In this document: positions 40,898 through 50,876 of the stretch, one piece after another
How positions within the stretch are numbered: the stretch's first letter is position 1
How the letters are laid out: every line of letters begins with the position of its first letter
Assembly (NCBI GenBank): GCA_049515655.1
Contig: JBEKTW010000007.1
Location: forward strand, 77,230 to 141,229
Origin: JBEKTW01 sp049515655
GTDB lineage: Bacteria > Bacteroidota > Ignavibacteria > UBA10030 > SZUA-254
DNA length: 64,000 nucleotides
Reading direction: 5' to 3'
Made by a program: the position numbers and the translations under genes
The notes under the pieces: generated by a model
What the model was told of the DNA's origin: nothing
Database searches by the model: none
What the model saw: the letters and a program-made list of their open reading frames with translations, nothing else

Positions 40898-42913
40898 ATG
40901 CCATTCAAACTCATCACAGATCTAGCACCCAGCGGCGACCAGCCTGAAGCAATCCGTCAACTCATCGAAGGCGTGCGGCGGGGGGACAAGTACCAAACGC
41001 TTCTTGGCGTCACAGGGAGCGGCAAGACCTTCACCATCTCGAACGTCATCGCGACGCTGCAGAAGCCGGTGCTGGTCATGTCGCACAACAAGACGCTCGC
41101 AGCGCAATTGTACGGCGAATTCAGGCAATTCTTTCCGCACGACCGGGTGGAGTTCTTCATCAGTTACTACGACTATTACCAGCCGGAAGCGTATATTCCC
41201 CATACCGACACCTACATTGCGAAGGACGCGTCGATCAATGACGAGATCGACCGGCTCCGGCTGCGAGCGACGAGTGCGCTGCTGGGTGAGCAGAAGAACG
41301 TGATCGTTGTCGCTTCGGTAAGCTGTATCTACGGCATCGGAGCACCCGAGGAATGGTTGGAGCAAATGGTGCCGGTTCGAAAAGGTCAGACCATCGAGCG
41401 CAACCAGCTCCTGCGCAAGTTGCTCGACATTCATTACCTTCGCAACGATTTTGAATTTACGCGCGGGACGTTTCGTGTACGCGGCGACATTGTTGAAATC
41501 ATCCCCGCCGGCGAGAATGAAGAGGCACTTCGCATTCAGTTCTTCGGTGACGAGATCGAGAAGATTTCATACATCAACCGCATGACTGGCGACGTCAGGG
41601 AGGAAACGGACTCCGAGATCATTTATCCGGCGAAACATTTTGTGACTTCCCGGCCGACACTGGAGCGTGCTCTCACAGGCATCGAGGAGGAATTGCGGGA
41701 ACGGCTGTCTGAATTTCGCCGTCAGGGGAAACTCCTCGAAGCACAGCGGCTTGAGCAGAGAACGCGTTTCGATATGGAAATGATGCGGGAAATAGGATAC
41801 TGCAGCGGCATTGAAAACTACTCCCGTCATATTGCGGGCCGTCAGCCCGGTTCCCGGCCATACTGTTTGTTCGATTACCTCCCGAAAGATTTTCTCCTCG
41901 TGATCGATGAATCCCACGTGACCGTTCCCCAGATAGGAGGTATGTGGCATGGAGACCGTTCGCGCAAGACGACACTTGTCGAACATGGATTCCGTCTGCC
42001 CTCGGCACTCGACAACCGTCCGCTGACGTTTGAAGAATGGGAGGCCAGCGTCAACCAGGTTATTTTCGTCAGTGCGACGCCCGGCCCCTACGAGCTGGAG
42101 AAGTGCAAAGGCGTCGTGGTGGAGCAGGTCATCCGCCCGACCGGCCTGGTGGATCCACCGGTCGAGGTGCGCGCCGTGAAAAACCAGATCGACGATTTGA
42201 TCGCGGAGATCCGTTCACGCACCAAGCTCCACGAACGCTGCCTTGTCACGACGCTGACCAAACGCATGGCGGAGGACCTGTCGAAGTATCTCAGCGACAT
42301 CAATATCAAGGTGCGATACATTCATTCTGAGATTGACGCCCTTGAGCGTGTGGAAATTCTGCGCGACCTGCGCCTTGGTGATTTCGATGTGCTTGTCGGC
42401 GTAAATCTCCTCAGGGAAGGTCTGGATTTGCCCGAGGTTTCCCTCGTCGCGATTCTCGATGCCGACAAAGAAGGCTTCCTGCGCTCGGAACGTTCCTTGA
42501 TTCAAACCGCCGGGCGGACGGCAAGAAACCTCAACGGGAAAGTCGTATTGTATGCGGATACCGTCACGGGTTCCATGGAAAGAATGTTGAGCGAAACGCG
42601 GCGGCGGAGATTGAAGCAAATCGAATTCAATACTGAGCACGGCATTACGCCTAAGACAATCTACAAAACGACGGAAGAGGTGCTCGCAAGCACCGCGGTT
42701 GCCGACATGAAGGCATCGTACGATGCCCGGCGCGAACGGGCTGCCGCGCCGAAAATTGAGGAAAACATCCTGCGTCACCTAACGGACGAGCAGCGAAGAG
42801 ATATGATCGAGGAGTTGAAAGCTGCCATGCGCAGCGCCGCCCGCGACCTTGAGTTTGAGCGTGCCGCTAGGTTGCGCGACGAAATCGACCGGCTTGAGAA
42901 AATGAAAAAGTGA
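40898..42913 (+). CDS. uvrB: Excinuclease ABC subunit B
   Basis: 671 residues, standard length. Damage verification helicase of nucleotide excision repair. Walker [11 protein letters not shown] (about 38-47), the beta-hairpin [12 protein letters not shown] (about 92-103), [13 protein letters not shown] (about 333), helicase motifs V and VI ([31 protein letters not shown] in blocks; [11 protein letters not shown]) and the C-terminal UvrC-interaction (UVR) motif about 628-665 ([26 protein letters not shown] in blocks) are all present. Followed by a small perfect hairpin (42914-42930). Confidence 0.97.
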   Translation: MPFKLITDLAPSGDQPEAIRQLIEGVRRGDKYQTLLGVTGSGKTFTISNVIATLQKPVLVMSHNKTLAAQLYGEFRQFFPHDRVEFFISYYDYYQPEAYIPHTDTYIAKDASINDEIDRLRLRATSALLGEQKNVIVVASVSCIYGIGAPEEWLEQMVPVRKGQTIERNQLLRKLLDIHYLRNDFEFTRGTFRVRGDIVEIIPAGENEEALRIQFFGDEIEKISYINRMTGDVREETDSEIIYPAKHFVTSRPTLERALTGIEEELRERLSEFRRQGKLLEAQRLEQRTRFDMEMMREIGYCSGIENYSRHIAGRQPGSRPYCLFDYLPKDFLLVIDESHVTVPQIGGMWHGDRSRKTTLVEHGFRLPSALDNRPLTFEEWEASVNQVIFVSATPGPYELEKCKGVVVEQVIRPTGLVDPPVEVRAVKNQIDDLIAEIRSRTKLHERCLVTTLTKRMAEDLSKYLSDINIKVRYIHSEIDALERVEILRDLRLGDFDVLVGVNLLREGLDLPEVSLVAILDADKEGFLRSERSLIQTAGRTARNLNGKVVLYADTVTGSMERMLSETRRRRLKQIEFNTEHGITPKTIYKTTEEVLASTAVADMKASYDARRERAAAPKIEENILRHLTDEQRRDMIEELKAAMRSAARDLEFERAARLRDEIDRLEKMKK

Positions 42914-42987
42914 TCCCGACTCTGTCGGGACCCGACTACTGTTCGCAAATCTCTACGGTTCCAGGTTCTTCGGAGGCTGCCACCTTA

Positions 42988-43698
42988 ATGCTTCACACTC
43001 TCTATAAATCTTTCGCCGCTCCAGTACTGGAGTTTATCTATCCCCCAGTCTGCGCGGCGTGCGGGCAGCGACTGGATGGGGAAACGACAATCGTTTGCTC
43101 GCAGTGCTGGTTGTCCTTTCGGGAGGTTCACAGGAACGATGAAGTCTGGCTGGAGCTGGAAGCCCGGCTGGTCGCCGGAAACGCCGTTCAAGACATTCTC
43201 TCATGCTTTCTATTTGAAAAGGAGGGACCACTGCAGCTCACCATCCATTTACTTAAGTATCAGGGGATGAAATCGCTGGGCGTCCGGCTTGGAAGGGAGA
43301 TAGGAAAACGCATTCAATCAAACTGTTCCTTTTCGTCGGCTGATTATCTTGTGCCGGTTCCCTTGCACAGGTCAAAAGAGCGTGAGCGGGGCTATAATCA
43401 GAGTGACTATATCTGCAAAGGCATTGCAGAAACAACGCTTCTACGCGTGCATCCTTCTCTCCTCAAACGAAATAAATACACTCAATCCCAGACGCAGTTG
43501 AGTATTGAACAGCGGAACGAAAACGTTGACGATGCCTTTGAGGTGCATCAGCCGTTCGAATCCGATGTCGGGGGAAAAATGTTTATCCTTGTTGATGACG
43601 TCATCACCACCGGCTCGACGATCGCGGCGTGTGCGAGAGTTCTTACGGCACACGGAGCAAAGCGGGTTCTCGCCGCATCTGTTGCGCTGGCGCAGTAG
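42988..43698 (+). CDS. comF: ComF family phosphoribosyltransferase-like protein
   Basis: 236 residues from the ATG at 42988, with GGAGG 11 bp upstream. A zinc ribbon at the N-terminus (PPVCAACGQ ... VCSQCW, about 19-45) is followed by a PRTase-type domain: LVPVPLHRSKERERGYNQS (about 117-135) and the PRPP-binding loop MFILVDDVITTGSTI (about 197-211). ComF is needed for DNA uptake in competent bacteria and acts with a helicase; other family members (GntX) have unclear roles. It follows uvrB on the same strand. Confidence 0.88.
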   Translation: MLHTLYKSFAAPVLEFIYPPVCAACGQRLDGETTIVCSQCWLSFREVHRNDEVWLELEARLVAGNAVQDILSCFLFEKEGPLQLTIHLLKYQGMKSLGVRLGREIGKRIQSNCSFSSADYLVPVPLHRSKERERGYNQSDYICKGIAETTLLRVHPSLLKRNKYTQSQTQLSIEQRNENVDDAFEVHQPFESDVGGKMFILVDDVITTGSTIAACARVLTAHGAKRVLAASVALAQ

Positions 43699-43773
43699 CC
43701 GTGTCCAGACCCGTCTCTTCCTTCTCCGTCTCCCTGAGTGGGCCACCGGAGGCGGCGAGTCGCGTGACAGGTG

Positions 43774-43868
43774 CCTGCTGAGTTACCCTCACCCCGTAAC
43801 CCCTCTCCCAATTTTGGGAGAGAGGTGTTGAGCCCCGCTTCATGAGCGGGGCGAAACGCGGAGAGGAT
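43774..43868. repeat. Dispersed GC-rich palindromic repeat, copy C
   Basis: Two hairpins (CCTCTCCC/GGGAGAGG with an AATTTT loop, and CCCCGC/GCGGGG). The sequence is the reverse complement of 15713-15841 apart from an internal segment, sharing CTGCTGAGTTACCCTCACCC. It lies in the 470-bp region between comF and gapA, whose remaining sequence shows no gene besides the gapA promoter. Confidence 0.75.
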
Positions 43869-44064
43869 CAAAGCGTCTCCTCCACTTTTCAACAATATCG
43901 TTGTCGGCTATCTACGGAAACTTCTTCTCTCGGCATTACCAAGGGGGACGCGATTTTCCTTTGATCGCAGGGAGTTACAATGCTTTTCACGTTGCGAGGG
44001 CTTCGCCATACCTGCTTCTTCATCATACTCAGCACACGGCTCCAAACAGGAGCTCGCATAATAG

Positions 44065-44093
44065 TTGATTTTCTGTTGATTTCTTGGTACATT
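44065..44093 (+). promoter_or_regulatory. Candidate sigma70-type promoter of gapA
   Basis: TTGATT and TACATT are separated by 17 nt; transcription from near 44100 would give a leader of about 70 nt. Confidence 0.55.
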
Positions 44094-44147
44094 TTAACGA
44101 ACGGAAAATCGACCTTTATTCTCTTTTCTTGAAATCTCATCCACTAA

Positions 44148-45179
<1,032 letters not shown>

Positions 45180-45199
45180 TGTAAACCAAAGTTCAACCG

Positions 45200-45233
45200 C
45201 GGCTAACGATGAACTTTCGTCGTTAGCCGTTTT
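45200..45233 (+). terminator. Hairpin with T-tract between gapA and pgk
   Basis: A 10-bp perfect stem (CGGCTAACGA with TCGTTAGCCG), 10-nt loop, then TTTT. As pgk starts 20 bp later with no visible promoter of its own, it may act as a partial terminator or mRNA-stabilising stem that sets gapA above pgk. Confidence 0.75.
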
Positions 45234-45253
45234 CATTCTGAAGGGAATCAGCC

Positions 45254-46468
45254 ATGAACAAACTTACAATCGACGATATTCAACTCAAGAGCAAACGCGT
45301 GCTCGTGCGCGTGGATTTTAACGTCCCGATGGAAAATGGGAAAGTCACCGACGACACCCGCATCGTGGAATCTCTTCCTACAATAAAAAGGATCGTTCAG
45401 AACGGCGGAAGAGCGATTCTCATGAGTCACCTCGGACGCCCGAAAGGGAAACGAAATCTTGAATTTACACTCCAGCCCGTCGCGCAGCGATTGTCGGAAC
45501 TCCTCGGCAAGCCGGTTCAGTTCGCTCCGGACTGCATTGGTGCCGAAGCGAAGACAGCAGTCGACAAACTGAAGGATGGCGATTGCCTGCTGCTGGAGAA
45601 CCTGCGGTTCCATCCGGAAGAGGAGGCGAACGATGAGAACTTTTCGAAGTCGCTGGCTTCTCTCGGTGACGTGTATGTCAACGACGCTTTCGGCAGCGCA
45701 CACCGTGCACACGCCTCGACGGAAGGAATTACGCGCTTTCTGCAACCTGCCGTTGCCGGCTATCTCATGAAAAAGGAAATAGAATATCTCGGCAAAGCCA
45801 CCGGCAAGCCAGATCGCCCCTACGTCGCGATTCTCGGCGGCGCAAAAATCTCTGGGAAGATCGACGTCATCCAAAATCTCATGAACATCGTCGACGTTCT
45901 ACTCGTCGGCGGCGGAATGATGTTCACGTTTTATAAAGCCCAGGGGCTTGAGATTGGCAATTCGCTGCTCGAAGCGGACAAAGTGGACCTGGCGAAGAAG
46001 ATCCTGGCCGATGCCGCGAAACGTTCGATCAAACTTATCCTGCCCGTCGATTGCGTGGTCGCGGAAAAGGTCGAGGCGACCGCACCGTTTAAGACCGTTT
46101 CGGTTCGGCAGATTCCTTCCGGCTGGTCGGGCGTCGATATCGGTGAGGAAACCGTTCGGTTGTTCAAGGAGGAGCTCATGAAAGCTAAAACCGTCGTGTG
46201 GAACGGTCCGATGGGCGTTTTTGAGATGGACAACTTCGCAAAAGGAACGATGGCCATCGCCCGGACATTGGCCGAAATCACGAAACAGGGTGCAACGACG
46301 ATCGTCGGCGGTGGAGACTCAGCGGCGGCTATTGCGAAAGCCGGCCTGGCAAACGCCGTTTCGCATGTCTCGACCGGAGGCGGGGCATCGCTCGAATTCC
46401 TGGAGGGGAAAATTCTCCCCGGCGTGGCTGCGCTCAAGGATGCCGGCTCACAGGCAAGCGGTCGATAA
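45254..46468 (+). CDS. pgk: Phosphoglycerate kinase
   Basis: 404 residues. [22 protein letters not shown] (in blocks, about 13-34), [11 protein letters not shown] (about 59-69), the nucleotide-binding [13 protein letters not shown] (about 199-211) and the C-terminal [14 protein letters not shown] (about 352) with [14 protein letters not shown] are the family signatures. It makes ATP and 3-phosphoglycerate from the GapA product. Complete, ending just before a rhomboid gene. Confidence 0.97.
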   Translation: MNKLTIDDIQLKSKRVLVRVDFNVPMENGKVTDDTRIVESLPTIKRIVQNGGRAILMSHLGRPKGKRNLEFTLQPVAQRLSELLGKPVQFAPDCIGAEAKTAVDKLKDGDCLLLENLRFHPEEEANDENFSKSLASLGDVYVNDAFGSAHRAHASTEGITRFLQPAVAGYLMKKEIEYLGKATGKPDRPYVAILGGAKISGKIDVIQNLMNIVDVLLVGGGMMFTFYKAQGLEIGNSLLEADKVDLAKKILADAAKRSIKLILPVDCVVAEKVEATAPFKTVSVRQIPSGWSGVDIGEETVRLFKEELMKAKTVVWNGPMGVFEMDNFAKGTMAIARTLAEITKQGATTIVGGGDSAAAIAKAGLANAVSHVSTGGGASLEFLEGKILPGVAALKDAGSQASGR

Positions 46469-46505
46469 TGAAACGTTTTCCCGGTTATCGGCGTTAATAC
46501 TCCAT

Positions 46506-47408
46506 ATGTCCTATTACCGATACCAAAATTCGAGTTATTATCGCCCGTCGCTGTTTGGCGGCTTCAAGTTCTTTCCGCCGGTGATCAAATACCTGTTGAT
46601 TTCGAACGTTGCGATCTTTTTCCTGGCAGACTTCATCAGCGTCTTCCGGATTGAGGGATTCCCCGTCGCTCCCATCATCGGCTACATCTTCGCCCTCTAT
46701 CCGATCGGCAATGGGTTTCACGTGTGGCAGCTCGTGACTTACCTGTTCATGCATGGCGGCTTCATGCATCTTTTCATGAATATGTTCGCCCTCTGGATGT
46801 TTGGAATGGAGCTCGAAAACACCTGGGGGTCGCGAAAGTTCCTGGGCTATTATATGCTGTGCGGTATCGGCGCGGGCCTGTCGAATCTGTTCATCGGACC
46901 ACTTTTCGGACCCGCCGGCCCAACGGTGGGAGCCTCGGGTGCGATCTATGGCGTCCTGCTTGCGTTCGGAATATTGTTCCCCGACCGGCCGATTTTCATT
47001 TACTTTCTCCTTCCCATCCGTGCGCGATACTTCGTTCTCTTCTATATTCTGATGGAAGTGTACGCGGGCGTGACTGGCAGCCCCGACGGCGTGGCGCACT
47101 TCGCGCATCTCGGCGGCGCTGCGGTGGGGTTTGTCTATTTGATGGTCGATCAGGAGCGGCTTCCGGGCAAGCAGTTGTGGAGCCGGACGAGACAGCGGTT
47201 CACGACTCCCGAATATGCAGGAAGATTTTCGCCGTATGAAAAGGAGAACATCATCGATGCCAAGTATGATGATGTTCATGGCGAAGAGGATCACGTGAAC
47301 CAGGAACAAATCGATGAGATCCTCGACAAAATCAGCCAGCGGGGATACCAGAGTCTGACGGAAGAAGAGAAAAAGATTCTCTTCGAAGCAAGTAAGAAAC
47401 TGAATTAG
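46506..47408 (+). CDS. Rhomboid family intramembrane serine protease
   Basis: 300 residues from the ATG at 46506; the longer frame overlaps pgk and is rejected. Six helices. Catalytic Ser in VGASGAIYGVL (about 141-151), catalytic His in AHFAHLGGAAVGF (about 197-209), and the HGGFMHLFMNMFALWMFG helix (about 83-100) carry all family residues. The last 75 residues form a charged cytosolic tail ending in a conserved DEILDKISQRGYQSLTEEEK segment (DUF6576-like) seen in Bacteroidota rhomboids. Substrates unknown. Confidence 0.93.
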   Translation: MSYYRYQNSSYYRPSLFGGFKFFPPVIKYLLISNVAIFFLADFISVFRIEGFPVAPIIGYIFALYPIGNGFHVWQLVTYLFMHGGFMHLFMNMFALWMFGMELENTWGSRKFLGYYMLCGIGAGLSNLFIGPLFGPAGPTVGASGAIYGVLLAFGILFPDRPIFIYFLLPIRARYFVLFYILMEVYAGVTGSPDGVAHFAHLGGAAVGFVYLMVDQERLPGKQLWSRTRQRFTTPEYAGRFSPYEKENIIDAKYDDVHGEEDHVNQEQIDEILDKISQRGYQSLTEEEKKILFEASKKLN

Positions 47409-47419
47409 TATGAGGTTGA

Positions 47420-48559
47420 ATGGATTTTAACCTTCCCGTTCTTAACAACGCTCCGGGAGTCGAAATCCCGGCGGCAAAGCATCCGACGTACAAAGTTGGC
47501 ATGCGTCGGAAAACACGGCAGGTAAACGTCGGTGGAGTCATGGTGGGCGGCAACGCGCCCATTTCCGTTCAAACCATGACGAAGACGAAGACCTCCGACG
47601 TCGAAGCTACCGTCGCGCAGATCCGCCAGGCGGCGGACGCCGGATGTGATATCGTTCGCGTCACGGTCAATGATAAAGAAGCAGCCGATGCGATGGCGGA
47701 AATTGTGAAGCGATCGCCGGTACCGGTGGTGGCAGACATTCACTTCAACCATATTTTCGCTCTCAAAGCTGTTGAAGCCAGGGTCGCAAAAGTCCGGATC
47801 AATCCGGGCAATATCGGCTCGCGCGACCGCATACGGCAGGTACTTACCGCCGCGAAAGAAAAAAACATTCCTATCCGCATCGGCGTTAATTCCGGTTCCC
47901 TCGAACAAGACATACTCGAAAAACACGGCTATCCGACGGCCGAGGCGCTCTACGAGAGCGCCATGCGCCACGTGGAAATTTGCACTGATTTCGGATTCCA
48001 CGATGTCATCATCTCCGTGAAATCCACGGACGTAAAATTGATGATCGAAGCATACAGGCTGGTTGCCGAGCGGACGGATATCCCGCTTCATCTCGGCGTT
48101 ACCGAAGCCGGTCCGACCAAAGTTGGAACGATTAAGTCGGCTGTCGGCATCGGGACGCTGCTTGCTGAGGGAATTGGCGACACCATTCGCGTTTCTCTTA
48201 CGGACGACCCGGTCAAAGAAGTTGAGGTGGGGAAGGAAATCCTGCGCTCGCTCAGTCTCGCGTCGCGAAATGTCGAGCTCATCGCCTGCCCGACCTGCGG
48301 ACGGCTGGAGGTGGATCTGTTCGGCATTATGAAACAGCTTGAGGAAAAGCTCGAAGGCGTGAAGAAACCGGTGAAGATCGCCGTCCTCGGATGTGTCGTC
48401 AACGGACCGGGCGAAGCGAGCGAAGCGGATATCGGCATCGCGGCCGGAAAGGGAGTCGCGATTCTCTATCGCAAAGGCGAAGTGATCAAGCGTGTGAAAG
48501 AAGAAGATATCGTGAAAACAGTTCTTGAAGAAGTGGATAAATTCCAGCCCCAATCATAA
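47420..48559 (+). CDS. ispG: 4-hydroxy-3-methylbut-2-en-1-yl diphosphate synthase (flavodoxin/ferredoxin)
   Basis: 379 residues, the short bacterial form. It catalyses the sixth step of the MEP isoprenoid pathway and binds a [4Fe-4S] cluster through CPTCGR (about 293-298) and VLGCVVNGPGE (about 325-335). The TIM-barrel part opens with VGGNAPISVQTMTKTKT and contains VRINPGNIG and IRIGVNSGSL. Starts 11 bp after the rhomboid gene. Eukaryote-type long IspG with an insert is common in some Bacteroidota; this one lacks the insert. Confidence 0.95.
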   Translation: MDFNLPVLNNAPGVEIPAAKHPTYKVGMRRKTRQVNVGGVMVGGNAPISVQTMTKTKTSDVEATVAQIRQAADAGCDIVRVTVNDKEAADAMAEIVKRSPVPVVADIHFNHIFALKAVEARVAKVRINPGNIGSRDRIRQVLTAAKEKNIPIRIGVNSGSLEQDILEKHGYPTAEALYESAMRHVEICTDFGFHDVIISVKSTDVKLMIEAYRLVAERTDIPLHLGVTEAGPTKVGTIKSAVGIGTLLAEGIGDTIRVSLTDDPVKEVEVGKEILRSLSLASRNVELIACPTCGRLEVDLFGIMKQLEEKLEGVKKPVKIAVLGCVVNGPGEASEADIGIAAGKGVAILYRKGEVIKRVKEEDIVKTVLEEVDKFQPQS

Positions 48560-48575
48560 ACGAAGGAAAGCTCCG

Positions 48576-49163
48576 ATGACCCAACATATCGTAATATCGC
48601 TAGCAGTTTGTCTTGCCGTCGCTGCCGCCGGACAGGTGAACGCGAAATCAAAGAAAGCCGACAAAACCGCCGGCAATGGTGTTCTGAACTTCACCATGAC
48701 CACCATTGACGGAAAGCCGAAACCGCTTGCGGACTATAAGGGAAAGGTGCTGATGATCGTCAACACCGCGTCGAAATGCGGCTACACGCCTCAGTACGAG
48801 ACGTTGGAGAAACTCTACGAAACGTACAAGGACAAAGGGTTCGCGATTCTTGCTTTCCCTGCAAACAACTTCGGTCAGCAGGAACCCGGCACCGACGATC
48901 AGATCAAAACGTTCTGTTCGACGAAGTACAATGTCACGTTCGACCTTTTTTCAAAGATCAGCGTCAAAGGAAATGACCAGCACCCGTTGTATAAGTACAT
49001 CACGAAACAGTCTCCTTTCCGCGGTGACATAAAGTGGAATTTCCAGAAGTACCTTGTGGACCGCTCCGGCAAAATTGTGAACCGGTTCATGTCCGCTGTC
49101 GACCCGATGTCGCAGGATGTCCGGGACGCGGTCGAAAAACTCCTTGCCGAACCGGCGAAATAA
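48576..49163 (+). CDS. Exported glutathione peroxidase family protein (Cys type)
   Basis: 195 residues from the ATG at 48576 behind GAAGGAAAG. Signal peptide to about 22 (VNAKS). Catalytic motif NTASKCGYTPQYETLEKLY (about 63-81) has Cys, not selenocysteine; NNFGQQEPG (about 99) supplies the Gln and KWNFQKYLVDRSG (about 153) the Trp and Asn of the catalytic tetrad. Cys-type bacterial members usually use thioredoxin. Placement in the periplasm is inferred from the signal peptide. It follows ispG by 16 bp. Confidence 0.92.
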   Translation: MTQHIVISLAVCLAVAAAGQVNAKSKKADKTAGNGVLNFTMTTIDGKPKPLADYKGKVLMIVNTASKCGYTPQYETLEKLYETYKDKGFAILAFPANNFGQQEPGTDDQIKTFCSTKYNVTFDLFSKISVKGNDQHPLYKYITKQSPFRGDIKWNFQKYLVDRSGKIVNRFMSAVDPMSQDVRDAVEKLLAEPAK

Positions 49164-49244
49164 CCGCTGATGTCGTGTGATAGGACAAATGGGGTAATGA
49201 TGGTTGTTCCTGCCTCCGGTCGCCTATAGTCCCCTGCCTGACTT

Positions 49245-50513
49245 GTGCTGAACGAAGTCAAATCGTCTTCTTTCATCGCCGTTATTGCAGTATCGATTCT
49301 TCTGAGGATTGCTTTCGCGTTTGCCACGCCTAACTGGCAGGCGCCGGATGAGTACCCGCATTTTTACGTACTGAAGCATCTCGCGCTGACAGGAAGTCTT
49401 GTCAAGAGCAAGCCGGAGTTTCCGACCTACGAGGGTTTTCAACCGCCGCTGTACTACTTCATCACTGCGCAGTTGTACAAAATTGTCCTGCCTTGGGACA
49501 AGCTTCCACCCGACCCCAATTACTCGATAGACCCCGATACCGATACGCAGTCCCGCAACGGCGCTCTTATATTTTTGCGGCTGTTTTCGGTCGCACTGGG
49601 GACGCTCACCCTTCTTGTAATTTTCAAGATCGGCTTGTTGATTTTTCCAAATACTCCGGACTGTTCCCTGCTTACCCTGGCATTGGCAGGTTTCCTGCCG
49701 ACGTTTATCGTCAACAGCGCGTCGGTCACGAATGATGCGCTCGCCAATTTGATTGGAGCGGTTTTATTGTGGATGCTGCTGCTGCCGCCAGGACGGTTTG
49801 AAGCCCTCTGGGTCGGAATTGTCCTCGGCCTCGGCATGCTCACGAAAGCGAGTATATGGATGTTCGTGCTTCTGGTGCCAGTGGCATTATTTCTCCGGCA
49901 GAAAGATCTTGTTGCCGTTGCAAGAAAATCCTTCATTGTACTGCTGGTCGCGTTGGTAATTTCGGGCTGGTTCTTTCTACGAAATTTCAACAGGTATGGG
50001 AATATCCTCGCGATACTTCCGGGGTTCGAGAAGGTCTCTCCGCTTTCGGATCACACGCTGGCAGATTTCTGGCGGGTTGTTCGCAATATGAACTGGAGCT
50101 TCTGGGCTGCGGCCGGGCGGACGTATGAGATCCATCTGGCGCCGGTTGTTTATGTGGTAGTTTTTCTTCCTCTCACGCTGCTTGCGCTTGCCGGAGTTGC
50201 GAGAATGGCTTTCAAAAGGATTCCGATGGACTCAGGAAAATTTCCTTTTGAGATCTCCGGACATGCATTCCTGACGTTGGGTATTATTCTTGCTGCCGAA
50301 GTTCTTGCCGCAATGTATTACAGCTTGATGTATCCCATCAACTGCGCGTGGGGAAAGTACGTATACCCAGTATTGCCGGCGATAGCGATCTTGTTTGTTA
50401 CCGGGATGTACCGGATGCTCGGTGAGGCAATCGCTGGAAGAGTATTGCAGATTTTTAATCTGGTATTGTTGGGGGTTTCAGGCTATCTATTGTGGATGTT
50501 GGCTTCCGCGTAG
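49245..50513 (+). CDS. Polytopic membrane protein, DUF2142/GT39-like (GT-C glycosyltransferase fold)
   Basis: 422 residues with 9-11 predicted helices. Begins at GTG; no better start is visible. The first loop contains NWQAPDEYPHFYVLKHL (about 25-41), the PPDE-x-x-HF motif of DUF2142 and related lipid-linked-sugar transferases, followed by PTYEGFQPPLYYFI, the acceptor loop. Such proteins glycosylate surface polymers or proteins from polyprenyl-phosphate sugars. Specific substrate unknown. It is not clearly in an operon with gpx (82-bp gap). Confidence 0.72.
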   Translation: MLNEVKSSSFIAVIAVSILLRIAFAFATPNWQAPDEYPHFYVLKHLALTGSLVKSKPEFPTYEGFQPPLYYFITAQLYKIVLPWDKLPPDPNYSIDPDTDTQSRNGALIFLRLFSVALGTLTLLVIFKIGLLIFPNTPDCSLLTLALAGFLPTFIVNSASVTNDALANLIGAVLLWMLLLPPGRFEALWVGIVLGLGMLTKASIWMFVLLVPVALFLRQKDLVAVARKSFIVLLVALVISGWFFLRNFNRYGNILAILPGFEKVSPLSDHTLADFWRVVRNMNWSFWAAAGRTYEIHLAPVVYVVVFLPLTLLALAGVARMAFKRIPMDSGKFPFEISGHAFLTLGIILAAEVLAAMYYSLMYPINCAWGKYVYPVLPAIAILFVTGMYRMLGEAIAGRVLQIFNLVLLGVSGYLLWMLASA

Positions 50514-50713
50514 AGTCCGATTCGCAATCGGACGACGCTGGAAGTCCGGTCAGTTGACAAGATTGGTTTCTTCCCAACTAAACTTGGGACATCTCCATCT
50601 CGGCTGGATCCCACCCAAAAGCCCCGCATTCTTGGAAAATGATATCAGCAAATGGCATTCCCGGTTATGCGGAATAATGAAGAAGAATTGAGGGTTTCTC
50701 CCCGAAAACGTGC

Positions 50714-50742
50714 TTGACTCAAATTCGAAAATTCGTTATCTT
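50714..50742 (+). promoter_or_regulatory. Candidate sigma70-type promoter of the large T9SS protein gene
   Basis: TTGACT and TATCTT are separated by 17 nt; the leader would be about 125 nt and contains the hairpin at 50817-50849. The sequence from 50514 to 50713 shows nothing recognisable. Confidence 0.55.
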
Positions 50743-50816
50743 TTTATGACATCAATTTGGGGCGAATCATGAGGCTATTACATCTTCCCGATGGCAAACC
50801 CGTGAGTTCGAAAAAG

Positions 50817-50855
50817 AACCCGCTAGTGCTGTATATGGCCGAGCGGGTTTTGTTA
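50817..50855 (+). terminator. Leader hairpin with T-rich tail upstream of the large T9SS gene
   Basis: An 8-bp perfect stem (AACCCGCT with AGCGGGTT), 17-nt loop, then TTGTTATT. It stands between the candidate promoter and the start codon, so it may be an attenuator, or the terminator of the upstream gene if the promoter is wrong. Confidence 0.45.
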
Positions 50856-50876
50856 TTCTTGGAAAGGACCTGACCG

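Noticed and set aside
42914..42930. TCCCGAC/GTCGGGA hairpin after uvrB considered as a terminator.
   Set aside because: No T-tract follows and comF is close behind; it is probably only a short palindrome.
46713..47305. Two TCACGTG-centred sequences in the rhomboid gene that match about 12 of 16 positions of the parS consensus.
   Set aside because: TCACGTG is expected several times in 64 kb by chance, the outer positions do not fit and both lie in conserved coding sequence.
47405..48553. Minus-strand open frame of 382 codons opposite ispG.
   Set aside because: Shadow of a highly conserved gene; composition is His/Phe/Asp-rich and unlike any protein.
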